From Deinandra increscens subsp. villosa (taxonomy: Eukaryota; Streptophyta; Magnoliopsida; Asterales; Asteraceae), in the NCBI GenBank assembly GCA_039602395.1, contig JBCNJP010000006.1, forward strand, positions 61,440,429 through 61,504,428: 64,000 nt of DNA, read 5' to 3'. Below, piece by piece: positions 49,599-62,040 of the stretch. The notes below the pieces were generated by a model, which worked only from the letters and a program-made list of their open reading frames with translations, was not told the DNA's origin and did not search any database. Position 1 is the stretch's first letter, and each line of letters begins with the position of its first letter. A program made the translations under genes and the position numbers.

Positions 49599-51098
49599 TC
49601 AACCAATTCCCAAAGAACTTATATATTTGGTAACAATAGGAAGAGGTTTAGTGAAGACATCCGCCCAATTGCTTGCTGTCTCCACATAGTGAACTATAAC
49701 CTCACATTTGCTGATAACCTCTCTGATAAAATGATACCTAACACATATGTGTTTTGTCCTTTCATGAAAGACACCATTTTTAGACAAAGCTATAGCACTT
49801 TGATTATCACAAACTATTCTAGTTACATCCAACTGCACACCCAATTCCTTGCAGAAACTAGATAACCATAGGCCTTCTTTAATTGACTCAGTTAATGCCA
49901 TATACTCAGCCTTAGTACTTGATAAAGCTACAACAGACTGTAACACTGCCTTCCAACTGACCAGATTTCCTTGAAGCATAAAAGCATATCCAGTCATTGA
50001 TCTGTACTTGTCTGGGTCTTTAGCATAATCTGAATCCACATATCCCTGTAATGTTCCTGCATAAGATTCTTTATTTCCAAATACAAGACCAATATTAGTT
50101 GTTCCTGACAAATACCTTAAAAGCCACTTTACAGCATTCCAGTGCATCTTTCCAGGCTTAGCAAGGTACCTACTAACTACACTCACCCCATAGCTCAGGT
50201 CAGGTCTAGTACATACCATTAAAAACATAAGACTACCTACAACCTAAGCATAAGGCACCTTTTCCATATAGGCCATCTCTTCATCAGTTTTGGGACAATC
50301 TTTTGCTGATAACTTGAAATGAGCCCCAAAAGTTGTATGAACATGTTTACTATCCTCCATACCATATTGTCTTAAGATCTTCTGAATATAAGATAGACAA
50401 CATTAGAGTTCTGTCAGCCATGTTCCTGATTATTTCCATGCCAATTATTTTCTTAGCACTCCCCATCTTTTCATATCAAATTCCATTTTCAACATTTCTT
50501 TAGTCTCTTGGATAACTGAAGTTTCTTTGCAGGACAGCAACATGTCATCAACATATAACAATAAGTAAACATAATCACTAGGTCTATATTCTCTAAAATA
50601 AACACAAGCATCATATTCACTCCTTTTAAATCCCTGTTGAACAATATATTCATCAAACCTAGTATACCATTGCCTAGGACTTTGTTTTAAACCATATATG
50701 AATTTATTCAATAAGCACACATGATTCTCTTTTCCCTTTTCCACAAACCACTTTGGCTGCTCTATATAAATTTCTTCACTCAGAAACCCATGTAGAAAGG
50801 CAGTTTTGACATCAAGCTGTTCAAGCTCTAAATCCAAAGCTGCAGTTAGAGATAAAATGAGCCTAATGGATGTGTGTTTCATAATAGGTGAAAATACTTC
50901 TTAGTAATCTATGCCAGCTCTTTGAGTATAGCCTTTGGCTATAAATCTTGCTTTATATCTAGGTCCTTCACCTCCAGGCATACCCTCTTTAAGCTTATAT
51001 AGCCATTTGCATGAAATTATCTTCTTTCCTTTAGGCCTTGTCACCAGCTTCCAAGTATCATTTTGTATTAATGAGTTTACCTCATCTTGCATAGCCAT
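49599..51098 (-). pseudogene. Copia RT and RNase H remnant
   Basis: Three frames on the minus strand. 50901-51098: RT start (WKLVTRPKGKKIISCKWLYK, KARFIAKGYTQ). 50445-50882: LDVKTAFLHGFLSEEIYIEQ and the catalytic YVDDM. 49599-50228: RNase H with CTRPDLSYGVSVVSRY, YVDSDYAKDPDKYRSMTGY, SSTKAEYMALTES and HICVRYHFIREVI. Stops and small indels lie near 50230-50440 and at 50885-50900 (a TAG-type stop in the joining stretch). Not functional. Confidence 0.85.
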
Positions 51099-51101
51099 TA
51101 T

Positions 51102-52214
51102 TGATGTGTTAGTGATTTTTAGTGTGTTATCATTCTTAATTCCCTGTTTTTATGGTTTATATTTAATCGGGAACACATCACTTTGTATAGTTTTGTTTAT
51201 TTCAGGTTTGTACGTTAACGTGACGAATTCGGTCGGATTGAAGTGTTAGAAGATCAGAAGAATTCTGGATGCAAGATCAGATCGTGTCGCGAGGGTTGAG
51301 CCCTGCTCCTCGCGACATGACGCGTGTTGAAGATGAGAGCCCCGACTATTTTGGCGAGCTCGTGGCGCGAAGCTTTAAAGAGGTGACCGTCGCGCCACGC
51401 GACGGGTGTGATGTCGGCCAAAAATTAGGGTTTGGCTATTTAAGCCAATGTGATGCCATTCATTCGCATATTCTGATCTCTTAGACGATTTTGGACGGCT
51501 GTTCACGACTTCCAGGCTAATTCCAAGCATTCGGTGAAGATTTTTCAAGCAGTCAGCAAGTATTTCATGGCGTGTTCTTTGATTTTCATGTTTTCAACTT
51601 TCGCCATGTCCGGCTAATTCCGTTGTAATCACTTTGAGTGAAGGTCAGTGGTTTACTGAGTTCAAACTAGGCTTTTTGATATTGCATGAGTTCTTGACTT
51701 GTGACAATCATTAATTCAGTATTTGCTTGTTTGATGTTCTGATTGATTATTGTATTTGTACCTCCCCCCCCCCCCTCCCGCTCCCGGACTACCTTAATTG
51801 CATAGCTCTAGGACTATACTAAGTACATTCATAATAGTTGGTTGGATAGGTTAAACGAGTGTAGCAATCATGTCCATGTGGTTTCTATGTTAAATTCCCA
51901 ACGTGCGAATTCAGTAAATTCACGAAGCCGGATCTTAAAGTGGTTACTTTTAGTTTACATAAGTTTAAACCAATCAATTGTTAGCATTAGTTTAGTGATA
52001 TTAATTTAGTTTAAATCCATCAATCCAATTTTACAGCTAAGAGGCAACTTTTCTATGTTTCTGCAATTTAGGTTAAAGTAACTTAGGTTAATTTAGTTCG
52101 TAATTAGTTAATTAACAAGTGACTACTAATTCCCTTGGTTCGATACCCCGACTTCCACTACTGCAAATCTTAAATTAGTTGGGGATTTGTAACGGTCGCG
52201 ACAAACCGTTATCA
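51102..52214. mobile_element. 1113-bp solo LTR in copia pol
   Basis: Starts TGATGTGTTAG, ends ACCGTTATCA (TGAT/ATCA termini) and is flanked by the perfect 5-bp repeat attat (51097-51101 and 52215-52219). Copia coding sequence is continuous across it once one attat is discounted. It contains a C-rich run at 51762-51778. No internal element region, so it is a recombined solo LTR. Lineage probably gypsy, not certain. Confidence 0.8.
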
Positions 52215-52950
52215 ATTATCCACTTAGACTTTTGATTGCAGGAGATAGCTTCTTCATAGTTTAATGGCTCAGGAGTGTTTTCCATTTCGGCAGCTATGTA
52301 CACATAGGCAGAGATATCATCCTCTGCTCTAAACCTGATGGGTTTGACAACCTTCCTTCTTTCTCTATCCCTTGCCAAATTATAGTGGTCAAGTCTCTGC
52401 TTTGTGAAGTGTTTGCCGGACTGTTGGTTTCATTATCAACTTCAACCTCATCATTTTGTTCTAATTCAGGCTCCACCTCAATATGAGTTTCTTGAATTGA
52501 TTTACCTACCAAATCTTTGTAGAAACAATCCTCTTTACATGTGATATCTCTGCTTATTAAAACCTTTGAAGCTGACCCATTTAGGTACCATAACCTGTAC
52601 CCTTTTACTCCTTCTGGGTAGCCCAAGAAAACACACTTCACTGCTCTAGCTTCTAACTTGCCCTGCTTCACATGAGCATATACAAATGATCCAAATACCT
52701 TCAGATCACTGTAGTCTTGTTTTCTCCCAGTCCAAACCTCCATGGGTGTCCTCATATTTAAAGCAGATGAAGGACACCTATTAATGAGATAGGCTGTAGT
52801 ATTTGCAGCCTCAGCCCAAAACCTTTTAGGTAAACCTGAACTCAGCAACATGCACCTTACCTTATCTAAAATGGTTCTATTCATTCTTTCCATAATGCCA
52901 TTCTGCTGTGGAGTTCCAGGTAAAGTCAAGTGCCTAGCAATGCTACTCCA
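52215..52950 (-). pseudogene. Copia integrase C-terminal half and linker
   Basis: The minus-strand frame encodes IARHLTLPGTPQQNGIMERM with the catalytic Glu, WAEAANTTAYLINRCPSSAL, VKCVFLGYPEGVKGYRLW and an acidic linker, then a frame change near 52375 into RRKVVKPIRFRAEDDISAYV. The N-terminal half of the core, with both catalytic Asp residues, is missing because of the insertion or deletion at 52951-53706. Confidence 0.8.
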
Positions 52951-53706
52951 ATGCAATCTTGGAGTTATGCTCGTATAGCAAGGTTGCAATTGAGTTTGAG
53001 TCTAACAATCAAAGTTTGAGGACAAACTTTTCTGAAGATCGGGAGGATGATAGCGGTAAATGTACAAGGGAAATAATCGTTAATTTCTCAAACAATTTAA
53101 CCGTCATTCCTTTCGGGTGGTACAATATGGGTCATACACGATGGTGCGATACGGGTCAAATACACTCGTACGATACGGGTCAGACATGAATTTATTGATC
53201 GGCTGGTTTGTGGTTGGAAAATACGTGAGATTGCATACATGCATGCTCACCCACGTATGTGATGTTCAATTTTTATTTCAAAATTGTTTTATTTTATTTT
53301 TGTTTACTTAGATAATATTTTCTTTATTTAGTTAAGTTTATTAGAAGTTTGTGCTCCTAGATAAATGCTACGTGGGTTTGGTAGTTATTGTATTTTCATT
53401 CCTACATGTATTGAACGACAACTTTAATGGAAGGCAGTGAGTTTATGAATGAAAATTATGGTTGAATTATGTCATTGATTTGTGAGTAATTGATCCTCCA
53501 TTGCTAGTTCAAGTGTAGCAAACTTGAATGGTGATCTTTGGAATCTAGATTAGAATTGGGTGGTGAGACTGTATCTCAATTCGACTTTAGAATTTGCTCA
53601 ACGACTTGTTCGGGTGGTGTGTCTGTATCCCGTTCGACCGTTGCCTTATCTTTGTTTTTGTTTGAAATTTCTAATTCTACCCGTTCCGTTACCGAAAATA
53701 TAACAA
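52951..53706 (+). mobile_element. Gypsy 3' fragment (pol tail plus LTR)
   Basis: Copia homology stops at about 52950 and resumes at about 53706. The stretch between begins with plus-strand text reading EFESNNQSLRTNFSEDREDD, the typical end of a gypsy pol, followed by LTR-like non-coding DNA that includes two GATACGGGTCA repeats (about 53150 and 53175). It ends near GAAAATATAACA. Replacing part of the copia integrase suggests an insertion with deletion or a recombination event. Confidence 0.45.
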
Positions 53707-54277
53707 ATGATCTGAGTGAACATAGTCCAATACACCAGTGGATTTATACTTGCTTCTAGCAAACTTCACCCTATGTGCTTTCCCTAGAATACAAAATTCA
53801 CAAAATCCCACTTCATTTTCAGGAAATTCTCCCAACAGTTTCTATTTCTTTAATTCCTGAAGGCCTTGATCACTCAAGTGGCCAAGCCTTTGGTGCCACA
53901 AACTAGCTTAACTTAGATTCTGTCCAACAACTGTATTTACGTCTTTTCTTGTCATTTCTTCATCCAAGAAATAGATGTTGTTTGACCCTCTAGTACCAGA
54001 CAACACAACCAATAAACCCTTAATCACTTTGGCTCTTCCATTTATGAGACTAACACTGAAACCTTCACTTTCATAAGTGCCTAGTGATATCAAGTTTCTT
54101 GTAAGATCAGGGATATATCTTACACTTGTCAACTCCACCTTAGTCCCATATTTTAGAGTCAAAGGAACAGTGCCTATCCCAAGTATTTCACAGGGCCTAT
54201 CATCCCCTAACTTGACAGTTCCCATCTCTTTATATTCAAGATCCTTAAAGTATGACTTAACATGAGTCATATGAAAA
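53707..54277 (-). pseudogene. Copia GAG-pre-integrase and protease C-terminal part
   Basis: Minus-strand frames encode FHMTHVKSYFKDLEYKEMG (end of protease), RYIPDLTRNLISLGTYESEG, then, past a stop near 53910, FCEFCILGKAHRVKFA and LDYVHSDH, the start of the integrase region. The gypsy element cuts it at 54277; the remainder is at 63888-64000. Confidence 0.8.
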
Positions 54278-56135
54278 TGTGACAACCCGACTTTTCAGGT
54301 CACTTTCTAGCATTAACTGAACGTAAAACCGTATTAAATGTTGTGTGAACATTTACGTGCTTAACTGTGTTGACTTGTTGACTTTAGCAATTAGGGTTTT
54401 GTGTGATCAATCACTACGAGCATGCACGGAAATTTAAACGTTTGAAATTCTATGATTTGATGTGATATTAAAACATATAAATACATATACACATGATTTA
54501 ATGATATTTATAATTTTGTGTAATTAAATGATTTAATTACAATTCATTATTTATAATTCATGTACTTTAAAATATATGGAAGTTATAGATTTAAAAACTT
54601 ATGATTTTATGTGACTTTAAAAATAGTGAGTTGAGAATTATTATTTATGATTTTAGGTAGTTGTTTAAGTTTATATTTTATAAACGTCATACGATCTATA
54701 TATTTTGACGTCCTTCGTATATACATCGTTAAAAACATTTTCCGTTAACTCCGTTAGAGTTCGTTAAAGATTTATAACCTTGAGGGACCCTTTCCGCCAA
54801 TTTCTAAACCTCTTTCTTTTACAAGTCTTGTGGGGATCATCTATGTAATTATCCAAACTTTGTGTCATATTTATAATTTGGTGAGGGACTAAATGTGTCA
54901 ATAACCAATTGTTAATTTAATGTTCATTTACGTGAATTGAATTCACGATTTGAATTCCTTCGATCGTTGTCCGCCGGTTACAAGCTAGCAATCAAAGGAA
55001 TGATTAAATCATTCAGTTTCCTCAACCCATTCATTCTTATTATCACTCTTATCTCAGCCCCTCGAGCTCCCTATTCTCTCTCGCTTTCTTTTTTCTCTCT
55101 TTTTCAAGTTTTCCGGTGAACTCAAGCGATTACGTCCAAGTACTGCTCGATCAACCTCCATTTGATCATCATCGTGATCGCCTTTCATCACCGAGCAAGC
55201 AGGAGTCCTTTGTTTGGTGAATCAAAGCAACGTACGGAGTGGTCGTCAAAGTTTCGGGATTGATTTCGGTGTCAAAAACTCGTTTTCTCTCATCTCCGAC
55301 TCGAGGTGATTGATTGCTTGCACAAGACTCGTTCTTGCTATTTGAATTAACTGTTTGTCTGGAAACTTTGCCGAGCAACCTAAGGTGAGTTTCACGGCCC
55401 CATTTTACTTATTTTAATCCTGTTGGGGGAGATTAACATGCAAACACTTGAACTGTTAGATATATATCACCTGAATGATAGTGGCACACTTAATATAAAG
55501 CCCTCACTTTATAGTTACTGTCAATGTGACATCAGCGGGAACTTATTTAGTAGATCTACTGGGTTTGACAGCCCCACCCGGGTCAGTCGCTCTGACACGA
55601 TTGGATATCGAACGGGTGTTATAAACTTCTTAGTCTTAACGAGGCACAATTGAACTTGTCGAGCTTCAGTAACTGGATAGCTAGTTGATCTAGCCAAACG
55701 TGCACTGATTTCTTGAAAATAGTCTAGCTAACTATTGATATATTATCTGGATTTTACTGAACCGTTAAACTGTTGAACTGATTAAACCTGTGAACTCACC
55801 AACCTTTGTGTTGACACTTTAGAATGTTATATCTCAGGTCGCTAAACTGGATTATCTGCCACGAGCTAGGATGCACCACATAAGGATTACAATTACTATG
55901 CATGCATCATAGACTTATTATTTATCAAACTTATTAATTTTCGGTTTGTGCATGTTTGGCGCTTGAACAATTATTACAACTTTGTCGATTTACGCTTCCG
56001 CATTTAATAACCGCATTTACTTTGGTTTTACTTTTACATTGCATATAGACTGTTCGTATGGCTAATGTGTTCGATCCTGGTTTGTCACGCTCCCTGCGGC
56101 GCGTTGTCGCGCGTGGGATTTTTGGGGGTGTGACA
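54278..56135 (+). repeat. 5' LTR of the chromovirus
   Basis: Starts TGTGACAACCCGACTTTTC, ends GGGGGTGTGACA, 1858 bp. Unusually AT-rich first third and a GCGGCGCGTTGTCGCGCG patch near the end (about 56097-56114). Confidence 0.95.
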
Positions 56136-56137
56136 GA

Positions 56138-56156
56138 TTGGTATCAGAGCCATTGG
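56138..56156 (+). other. Primer binding site, tRNA-Met type
   Basis: TTGGTATCAGAGCCATTGG, two bases after the LTR. Confidence 0.85.
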
Positions 56157-56305
56157 TTATAGTGAACTAGGTTTGCATTTAGTAGACCGATTATAGCCTT
56201 AGACACACCTTAGTCATACACTCGAACACACACACTAGTATGTGACTATTTGACTATGTGTTACTTGTACTTATATATGTATATATATATGGTATATATG
56301 CAGAC

Positions 56306-57017
56306 ATGGCTGGATGGATATCCGCTTCCCAATCATCCTCATCATCATCATCCCCATCCGTCACCAGTAGGCGGATTTCTACGGGTCCTACTACCCCGAC
56401 TCATGGTGTTCGGAGGATAACTTCCGAGGGCCACGTCTATGGAGAACCAAATGTCGTTCGTGGAAGAGACAACGGCAGCTGGAATTGGTACGAGTCATTT
56501 GTGGCCAGTTGGGTTCATCGGGAGCAAGTGCCACCTACTCCAACAGAGCCGTCGTCAACTCGATTCTTTCTACCCGAACTGTCGTATGCTATTGAAAGGG
56601 TCGTCGCGGCAATGGTCTCTATGTTTGACCGCGCGCTCAGGGACATTAGGAGGCTGTTTGATATGGTCAGGGAGCTGCAAGATAATGGAGCCAACACCAA
56701 TCTCAGAGTTGCTATCCTTAGGGGAGAGTTGAAAGGGGCTAATAGGCGTCTGGCCGAATATCAAGTAAGACTGAGTGACACATATTATCTAGGTGAATCA
56801 CCTCTCAGAGCTGGTTGAGAAACTCACGGCTCGAGTAGCTGAGCTTGAGTTGGCTAGGGGGGCTGCGGCTCCGGCTCCGGCTCTGGCTACACCTCCGGCT
56901 CCGGCGGAACCAATTAATGAACCTGAAGAGGATCCCGAGGAAGAACCTGAAGAGGATCCTGAAGAGGAACCAGAGGAGGAGATGCCTGATGCATCCAGTG
57001 ATCATGATAGCTCTTGA
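56306..57017 (+). CDS. Leader reading frame of the chromovirus: Ser-rich, coiled-coil, acidic tail
   Basis: Not a known gag or pol domain. One frame starts at ATG 56306 (MAGWISASQSSS) and runs to 56818; a second, shifted, runs from 56793 to 57017. If the 28 bases 56765-56792, which begin GTAAG and end CTAG, are left out, the two join as RLAEYQ-VNHLSELVEKLTAR and give one coiled coil followed by Ala/Pro text and an acidic tail of EEDPEEEPEE repeats (about 227 residues). A 28-nt intron is far below normal plant size, so the junction may instead be a shrunken intron or a plain frameshift. Function unknown. Confidence 0.5.
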
Positions 57018-57261
57018 GTTATTTGTTTTCACTTTTGTTTTGTTTGGTTGTTTGTTTTATCGGGAGGATGTTCCCAAGACTATGCATTTTGAATTTTGAA
57101 TTTCTGTTGGATAATTTGTGAACGAGTTGCATTTTATTTGAAATGGGATTTACTATTTAATATGTGATTGTCTCTTGTGAAGTAATTTATTACTTATGTG
57201 ATGGTTGTTGTGATTCATGTTATATCTTATTCTCATTTTGGGTAATTGTGAATTGAAGATA

Positions 57262-59477
57262 ATGGCAGACGGAAATGTACCAAACATGACACCGGCTCAA
57301 TTGGCTGCACTAATCAACCAACATGTGGCTGATGCTTTAGCGGCACATGTCCAGGGTGCAGGCAATGCGGGGCCACCCCAAGGTAACACAAAATTCGTGT
57401 TTTGTTGTTTGATGTGAACACACATATTGGTAATCTGTGATTGAATGATTGTATGAATGTATGTACAGGTAATGCTACATTTAAAACTTTCATGGACTGT
57501 AAGCCTAATCAGTTCAAAGGAACTGAAGGAGCTGTTAGCCTACTCCACTGGATTGAAAAAGTGGAATCTGCATTCGAAATGTGCAACTGTCCTGAGGCTA
57601 GCAAGGTGAAATTTGCCACGGGTACTTTGGAAGGACCGGCTCTCACCTGGTGGAAGACTGAGGTGCAGATGCTGGGGATTGAAGAAGCTTATGCCATGCC
57701 TTGGGCTGAGTTCAAAGAGTTGCTACAAGAAGAGTATTGTCCACGGGACGAGATCCAGAAGTTGGAAACTGAGTTGTATAATCTCAAGATGGAGGGATCT
57801 GAAATTGAAGCTTACACTACTCGCTCGAATTCTCTTGCGAATTTGTGTCCTAGAATCGCCACACCTGCTTACCGAAGAATCGAGCTGTATATCAAAGGTT
57901 TAGTGCCCCAAATCCAAGGAATGGTGACTGCTTCAAAGCCTGTGACTATTCGTGATGCTGTAAGGATTGCTAATAGGCTCACAAATCAAGCGGTTGATCA
58001 AGGAGTCTTACCTCCTAAGAAAGGAACTTCTGGAGCCTCTGAAAACAAAAGAAAGTGGGATAATTCTGGGAACCAGTCTGGGAACAAGTCTTCAAATCAG
58101 CAGAACCATCAAAACCAGAACCGCAAATTCAACAATTCCAGGAATTTCTCATCAAATTCTCAGAAGCAGAATAATCAGAACCAAGGGCAACAGGGTTATG
58201 TGGGCAAGTACCCACAGTGCAACAAGTGCAACTACCACCACTATGGTCCATGTGACAGGTATTTGTGTGCCAAATGCGGTAATAAGGGGCATCAATCTAA
58301 GGATTGCCCTGCCAAAAATAATGGGAAACAAGTTCAGGATGCTGAAGCCCCTAAAGGTTGTTTTAATTGTGGGAAAGAAGGCCACATAAAGAGGAATTGT
58401 CCTCAGCTGAACGGTGGAAACAACAATAACTACAGCAACAACAATCGCAATGGCAATAATAACAACAACAATGGGAACAACGGAGGAAATGGTGCCAGGG
58501 GTAGAGCTTTTGATATAGGCTCGGGAGATGCCAGAGCAGATCCAAATGTCGTTACCGGTAAGTTTTCTCTTAACGGATATTATGCTCTAGTCTTGTTTGA
58601 CACTGGTGCCGATAGAAGCTTCGTATCTACTAAATTTAGCAATATGATAAATGCCAACATGACTCCTTTAGAAGCTAAATACGTAGTTGAACTTGCTAAT
58701 GGTAAACTTGTTGAGTCTACCCATTTAGTTAAAGACTGTAAATTGGAATTGGCTGGCCATAAATTAGAAATAGATCTTATGCCCATCTCCTTGGGAAGTT
58801 TTGATGTCATTGTGGGAATGGATTGGCTATCCAAGAATCGTGCTGAAATCGTTTGTCATGAGAAAATTGTTCGGATACCGTTGCCTAGTGGAGAATTACT
58901 CTCAGTTCAAGGAGAAAAGTGTGGTACTGTTATGGGTGTGATATCGTATCTCAAGGCACAGAAGTGTTTGCGTAAAGGACATTTTGCTGTTCTCGCGAAC
59001 ATTTCAGAGAAAACAAATGAAGAGAAGAGAATTGAAGATATCCCGATTGTGAAGGACTTCCCTGAAGTCTTTCCGGAAGATCTACCAGGTCTACCGCCTC
59101 ATCGAGAAGTCGAATTTCAGATTGATCTTACTCCTGGAGCAGCACCTATTGCTCGTGCACCTTATCGTTTAGCACCAAATGAGTTACAAGAGCTATATAC
59201 TCAACTCCAAGAACTACTTGAAAAGGGATTTATTAGGCCTAGCTCATCACCCTGGGGAGCTCCAGTGTTGTTTGTTAAGAAGAAGGATGGAACCTTTCGA
59301 ATGTGCATCGATTACAGAGAACTCAACAAGGTGACTGTCAAGAATCGTTATCCCTTGCCCCGAATCGATGATTTGTTTGATCAACTACAAGGTTCTAGCT
59401 ACTATTCCAAAATCGATTTAAGATCAGTATCACCAGCTGAGAGTCCGCGAGGAGGATGTCTCGAAAACAGCGTTTAG
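57262..59477 (+). pseudogene. Chromovirus gag, protease and start of RT
   Basis: Exon-like start at ATG 57262 to 57382 (MADGNVPNMTPAQLAALINQ), a GT-AG intron 57383-57468, then a long frame from 57469. Domains: gag (FKTFMDCKPNQFKG to LYIKGL), basic linker, three zinc-binding clusters (CNKCNYHHYGPC, CAKCGNKGHQSKDC, CFNCGKEGHIKRNC), Asn-rich spacer, protease (VLFDTGADRSFVS) and the RT start (RMCIDYRELNKVTVKNRYPL). Just after KIDLRS (about 59427) the frame shifts, consistent with two missing bases, and stops at 59477. The gag-protease part itself is intact and could be made. Confidence 0.9.
57383..57468 (+). other. Intron in the chromovirus gag
   Basis: GTAACA donor and TGTACAG acceptor, 86 nt, phase 1 on both sides, joining NAGPPQ to GNATFKTF. 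Unspliced RNA would end gag after FVFCCLM at a stop at 57415-57417. Confidence 0.6.
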
Positions 59478-60313
59478 AACTCGTTATGGTCATTATGAGT
59501 TCATGGTTATGCCATTTGGGTTAACCAACGCACCAGCGATTTTCATGGACCTGATGAATCGCGTTTGCAAGCCATATCTCGATAAATTCGTCATCGTCTT
59601 CATTGATGATATTCTGATATATTCTAAGTCTAAAGAGGAGCACGAACAACATCTTCGTTTGATCTTGGAGTTACTCAAGAAGGAGCAATTGTATGCAAAA
59701 TTTTCAAAGTGTGATTTCTGGATGCGTGAGGTGCAATTTCTTGGTCATATTGTTAATGATCAGGGGATTCACGTTGATCCAATCAAAGTTGAGGCAATTA
59801 AGAATTGGCCTGCGCCTAAGACACCAACGGAAATTCGCCAATTTCTTGGTTTAGCAGGTTATTATAGACGATTTATTGAGGGATTTTCGAAGATAGCCCA
59901 ACCTCTTACGGCGCTAACGCATAAAGGAACGGCGTATAACTGGAATGAAAAGCATGACGCCGCTTTTCAGCTACTAAAGCAGAAACTTTGTAGCGCGCCA
60001 ATATTATCTCTACCTGAGGGTAGTGATGATTTCGTGGTGTATTGTGATGCATCGAAGCAAGGACTAGGTTGCGTGCTGATGCAAAGAGAAAAAGTCATAG
60101 CTTATGCCTCTCGTCAATTGAAGATTCACGAGCAGAATTATACAACTCATGATTTGGAGTTGGGAGCAGTCATTTTCGCGTTGAAAATTTGGAGACATTA
60201 CCTTTATGGTACAAAGTGTACTATCTACACCGATCACAAAAGTCTCGAGCATATCTTTGCTCAGAAGGAGTTGAACATGAGACAACGTCGTTGGGTGGAA
60301 CTTTTAATGACTA
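59428..60313 (+). pseudogene. Chromovirus RT and RNase H part
   Basis: Second frame of pol, with EFMVMPFGLTNAPAIFMDLM, catalytic FIDDILIYSK, FLGHIVNDQGIHVD, AGYYRRFIEGFSKIA, and RNase H with VVYCDASKQGLGCVL and IYTDHKSLEHIF. After RWVELL at about 60308 one A appears to be missing and the frame is lost again. Confidence 0.9.
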
Positions 60314-61925
60314 CGATTGCGCAATTAGATACCATCCAGGAAAGGCTAATGTGGTAGCCGATGCCTTAAGCCGAAAAGATAACCCCAAGCCTAGAAGAGT
60401 TCGTGCGTTGCAACTCACTATTCATAGCGGTTTGCCTGATCAGATCCGGAATGCACAACTCGAAGCACTCAAAGCTGAGAACATGGAGTTAGAATCCTTG
60501 CGGGGTATGGATAAGTTATTGGAAGTCAGATCAGATGGTATCCGGTATTGTGCGAACCGAATATGGATTCCCGTGTATGGAAATTTGAGGGAATTGATTA
60601 TGGATGAAGCCCATAAGTCTCGTTATTCTATTCATCCAGGCTCGGATAAGATGTATCAAGATTTGAAACTGATTTACTGGTGGCCTAAGATGAAAGCAGA
60701 CATTGCCACTTACGTGAGCAAGTGCTTGACTTGTTCCAAGGTTAAGGCGGAATACCAAAAACCGGCAGGGTTACTTCAACAACCAAAGATTCCAGAGTGG
60801 AAATGGGAGGGTATCGCCATGGATTTTATCACAAAATTACCCCGTACAGCAAGCAAATGTGATACAATTTGGGTAGTTATTGATCGTTTAACCAAGTCAG
60901 CGCATTTCCTACCAATCAAGGAAACAGATACCTCCGAGACGTTAGGAAAAATCTACCTTAAAGAGATCGTCGCACGACATGGAGTACCTGTTTCTATCAT
61001 ATCGGATCGAGATGCTCGATTTACATCCAAATGTTGGGAATCTCTACATGAAGCATTGGGATCGCGTCTGGATATGAGTACTGCATATCATCCTCAGACC
61101 GATGGTCAAAGTGAACGGACCATTCAAACTCTTGAGGACATGCTGCGAGCATGTGCTATTGATTTTGGTGAAAGTTGGGATAAACACTTACCTTTGGTTG
61201 AATTCTCTTATAATAACAGTTATCACACCAGTATTGGTGTAGCTCCGTTTGAAGCACTTTACGGGCGAAAGTGTAGATCACCTCTCTGTTGGGCCGAGGT
61301 TGGTGACAGTCAACTCACAGGTCCTGAGTTGGTACTCGAGACAACAGAGAAAATCGTGCAAGTTCGTAATCGTATGGCAGCCGCACGGGATAGACAGAAA
61401 AGTTATGCGGATAAACGGCGTAGACCTTTGGAATTTAAGGAAGGAGACAAGGTCTTGTTAAAGGTCTCACCCTCGAAAGGTGTAGTGCGTTTTGGTAAAT
61501 GTGGTAAGTTAAACCCAAGATACATTGGGCCATTTGAGATCGTTGAGAGAGTTGGTCTATCAGCATATGAACTCAACTTACCAGCAGAGCTAAGTGGGGT
61601 CCATAACGTTTTTCATGTGTCGAATTTAAAGAAATATTTAGCAGATGAGACATTAATCACTCCACTTGAGGAGTTACATGTGGATGAGCAACTTCGATTT
61701 ATCGAAGAACCGGTAGAAATTATGGACCGGGAGGTTAAACAGTTAAAGCGTAGCAAAATCCCAATCGTTAAAGTTCGTTGGAACTCGAGACATGGTCCTG
61801 AATTCACCTGGGAACGCGAAGATCAGATGATGAAGAAATATCCCAGACTATTCAAGGTTCAGCCTTCGTCTAGTTCAGGTACTGGTTTAATTTTCGCGGA
61901 CGAAAATTCTTCAACAAGGGGATGA
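60314..61925 (+). pseudogene. Chromovirus integrase and chromodomain part
   Basis: Third frame of pol, starting YDCAIRYHPGKANVVADALS (end of RNase H). Zinc-binding HHCC region (DEAHKSRYSIHPGSDKMYQD to CLTCSKVKAEYQKPAG), integrase core with Asp in GIAMDFITKLP, Asp in ISDRDARFTSKCW and Glu in TDGQSERTIQTL, then VFHVSNLKKYL and a chromodomain (IEEPVEIMDREVKQLKRSKI, GPEFTWEREDQMMKKYP). The chromodomain is thought to guide integration to heterochromatin. The last residues ADENSSTRG are encoded by the first copy of the duplicated purine-tract region. Confidence 0.92.
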
Positions 61926-62040
61926 TGTGACGACTGAGAATTTTTCTTTTCTTTTTCTTTGTGTCTAGCTCATTAACTTTACCGCGTTACGCAATTTTCG
62001 AGGACGAAAATTCTTCAACAAGGGGATACTGTGACAACCC
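61889..62040 (+). repeat. Duplicated purine-tract/LTR-start junction
   Basis: AATTTTCGCGGACGAAAATT...CAACAAGGGGAT at 61889-61923 recurs at 61993-62027 with 34 of 35 bases equal, and both copies run into TGTGAC-x-AC (the LTR start; the first at about 61926, the second at 62030). The first junction is a non-functional decoy or relic. Each copy has a TTTTCG-N4-CGAAAA hairpin. Confidence 0.75.
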
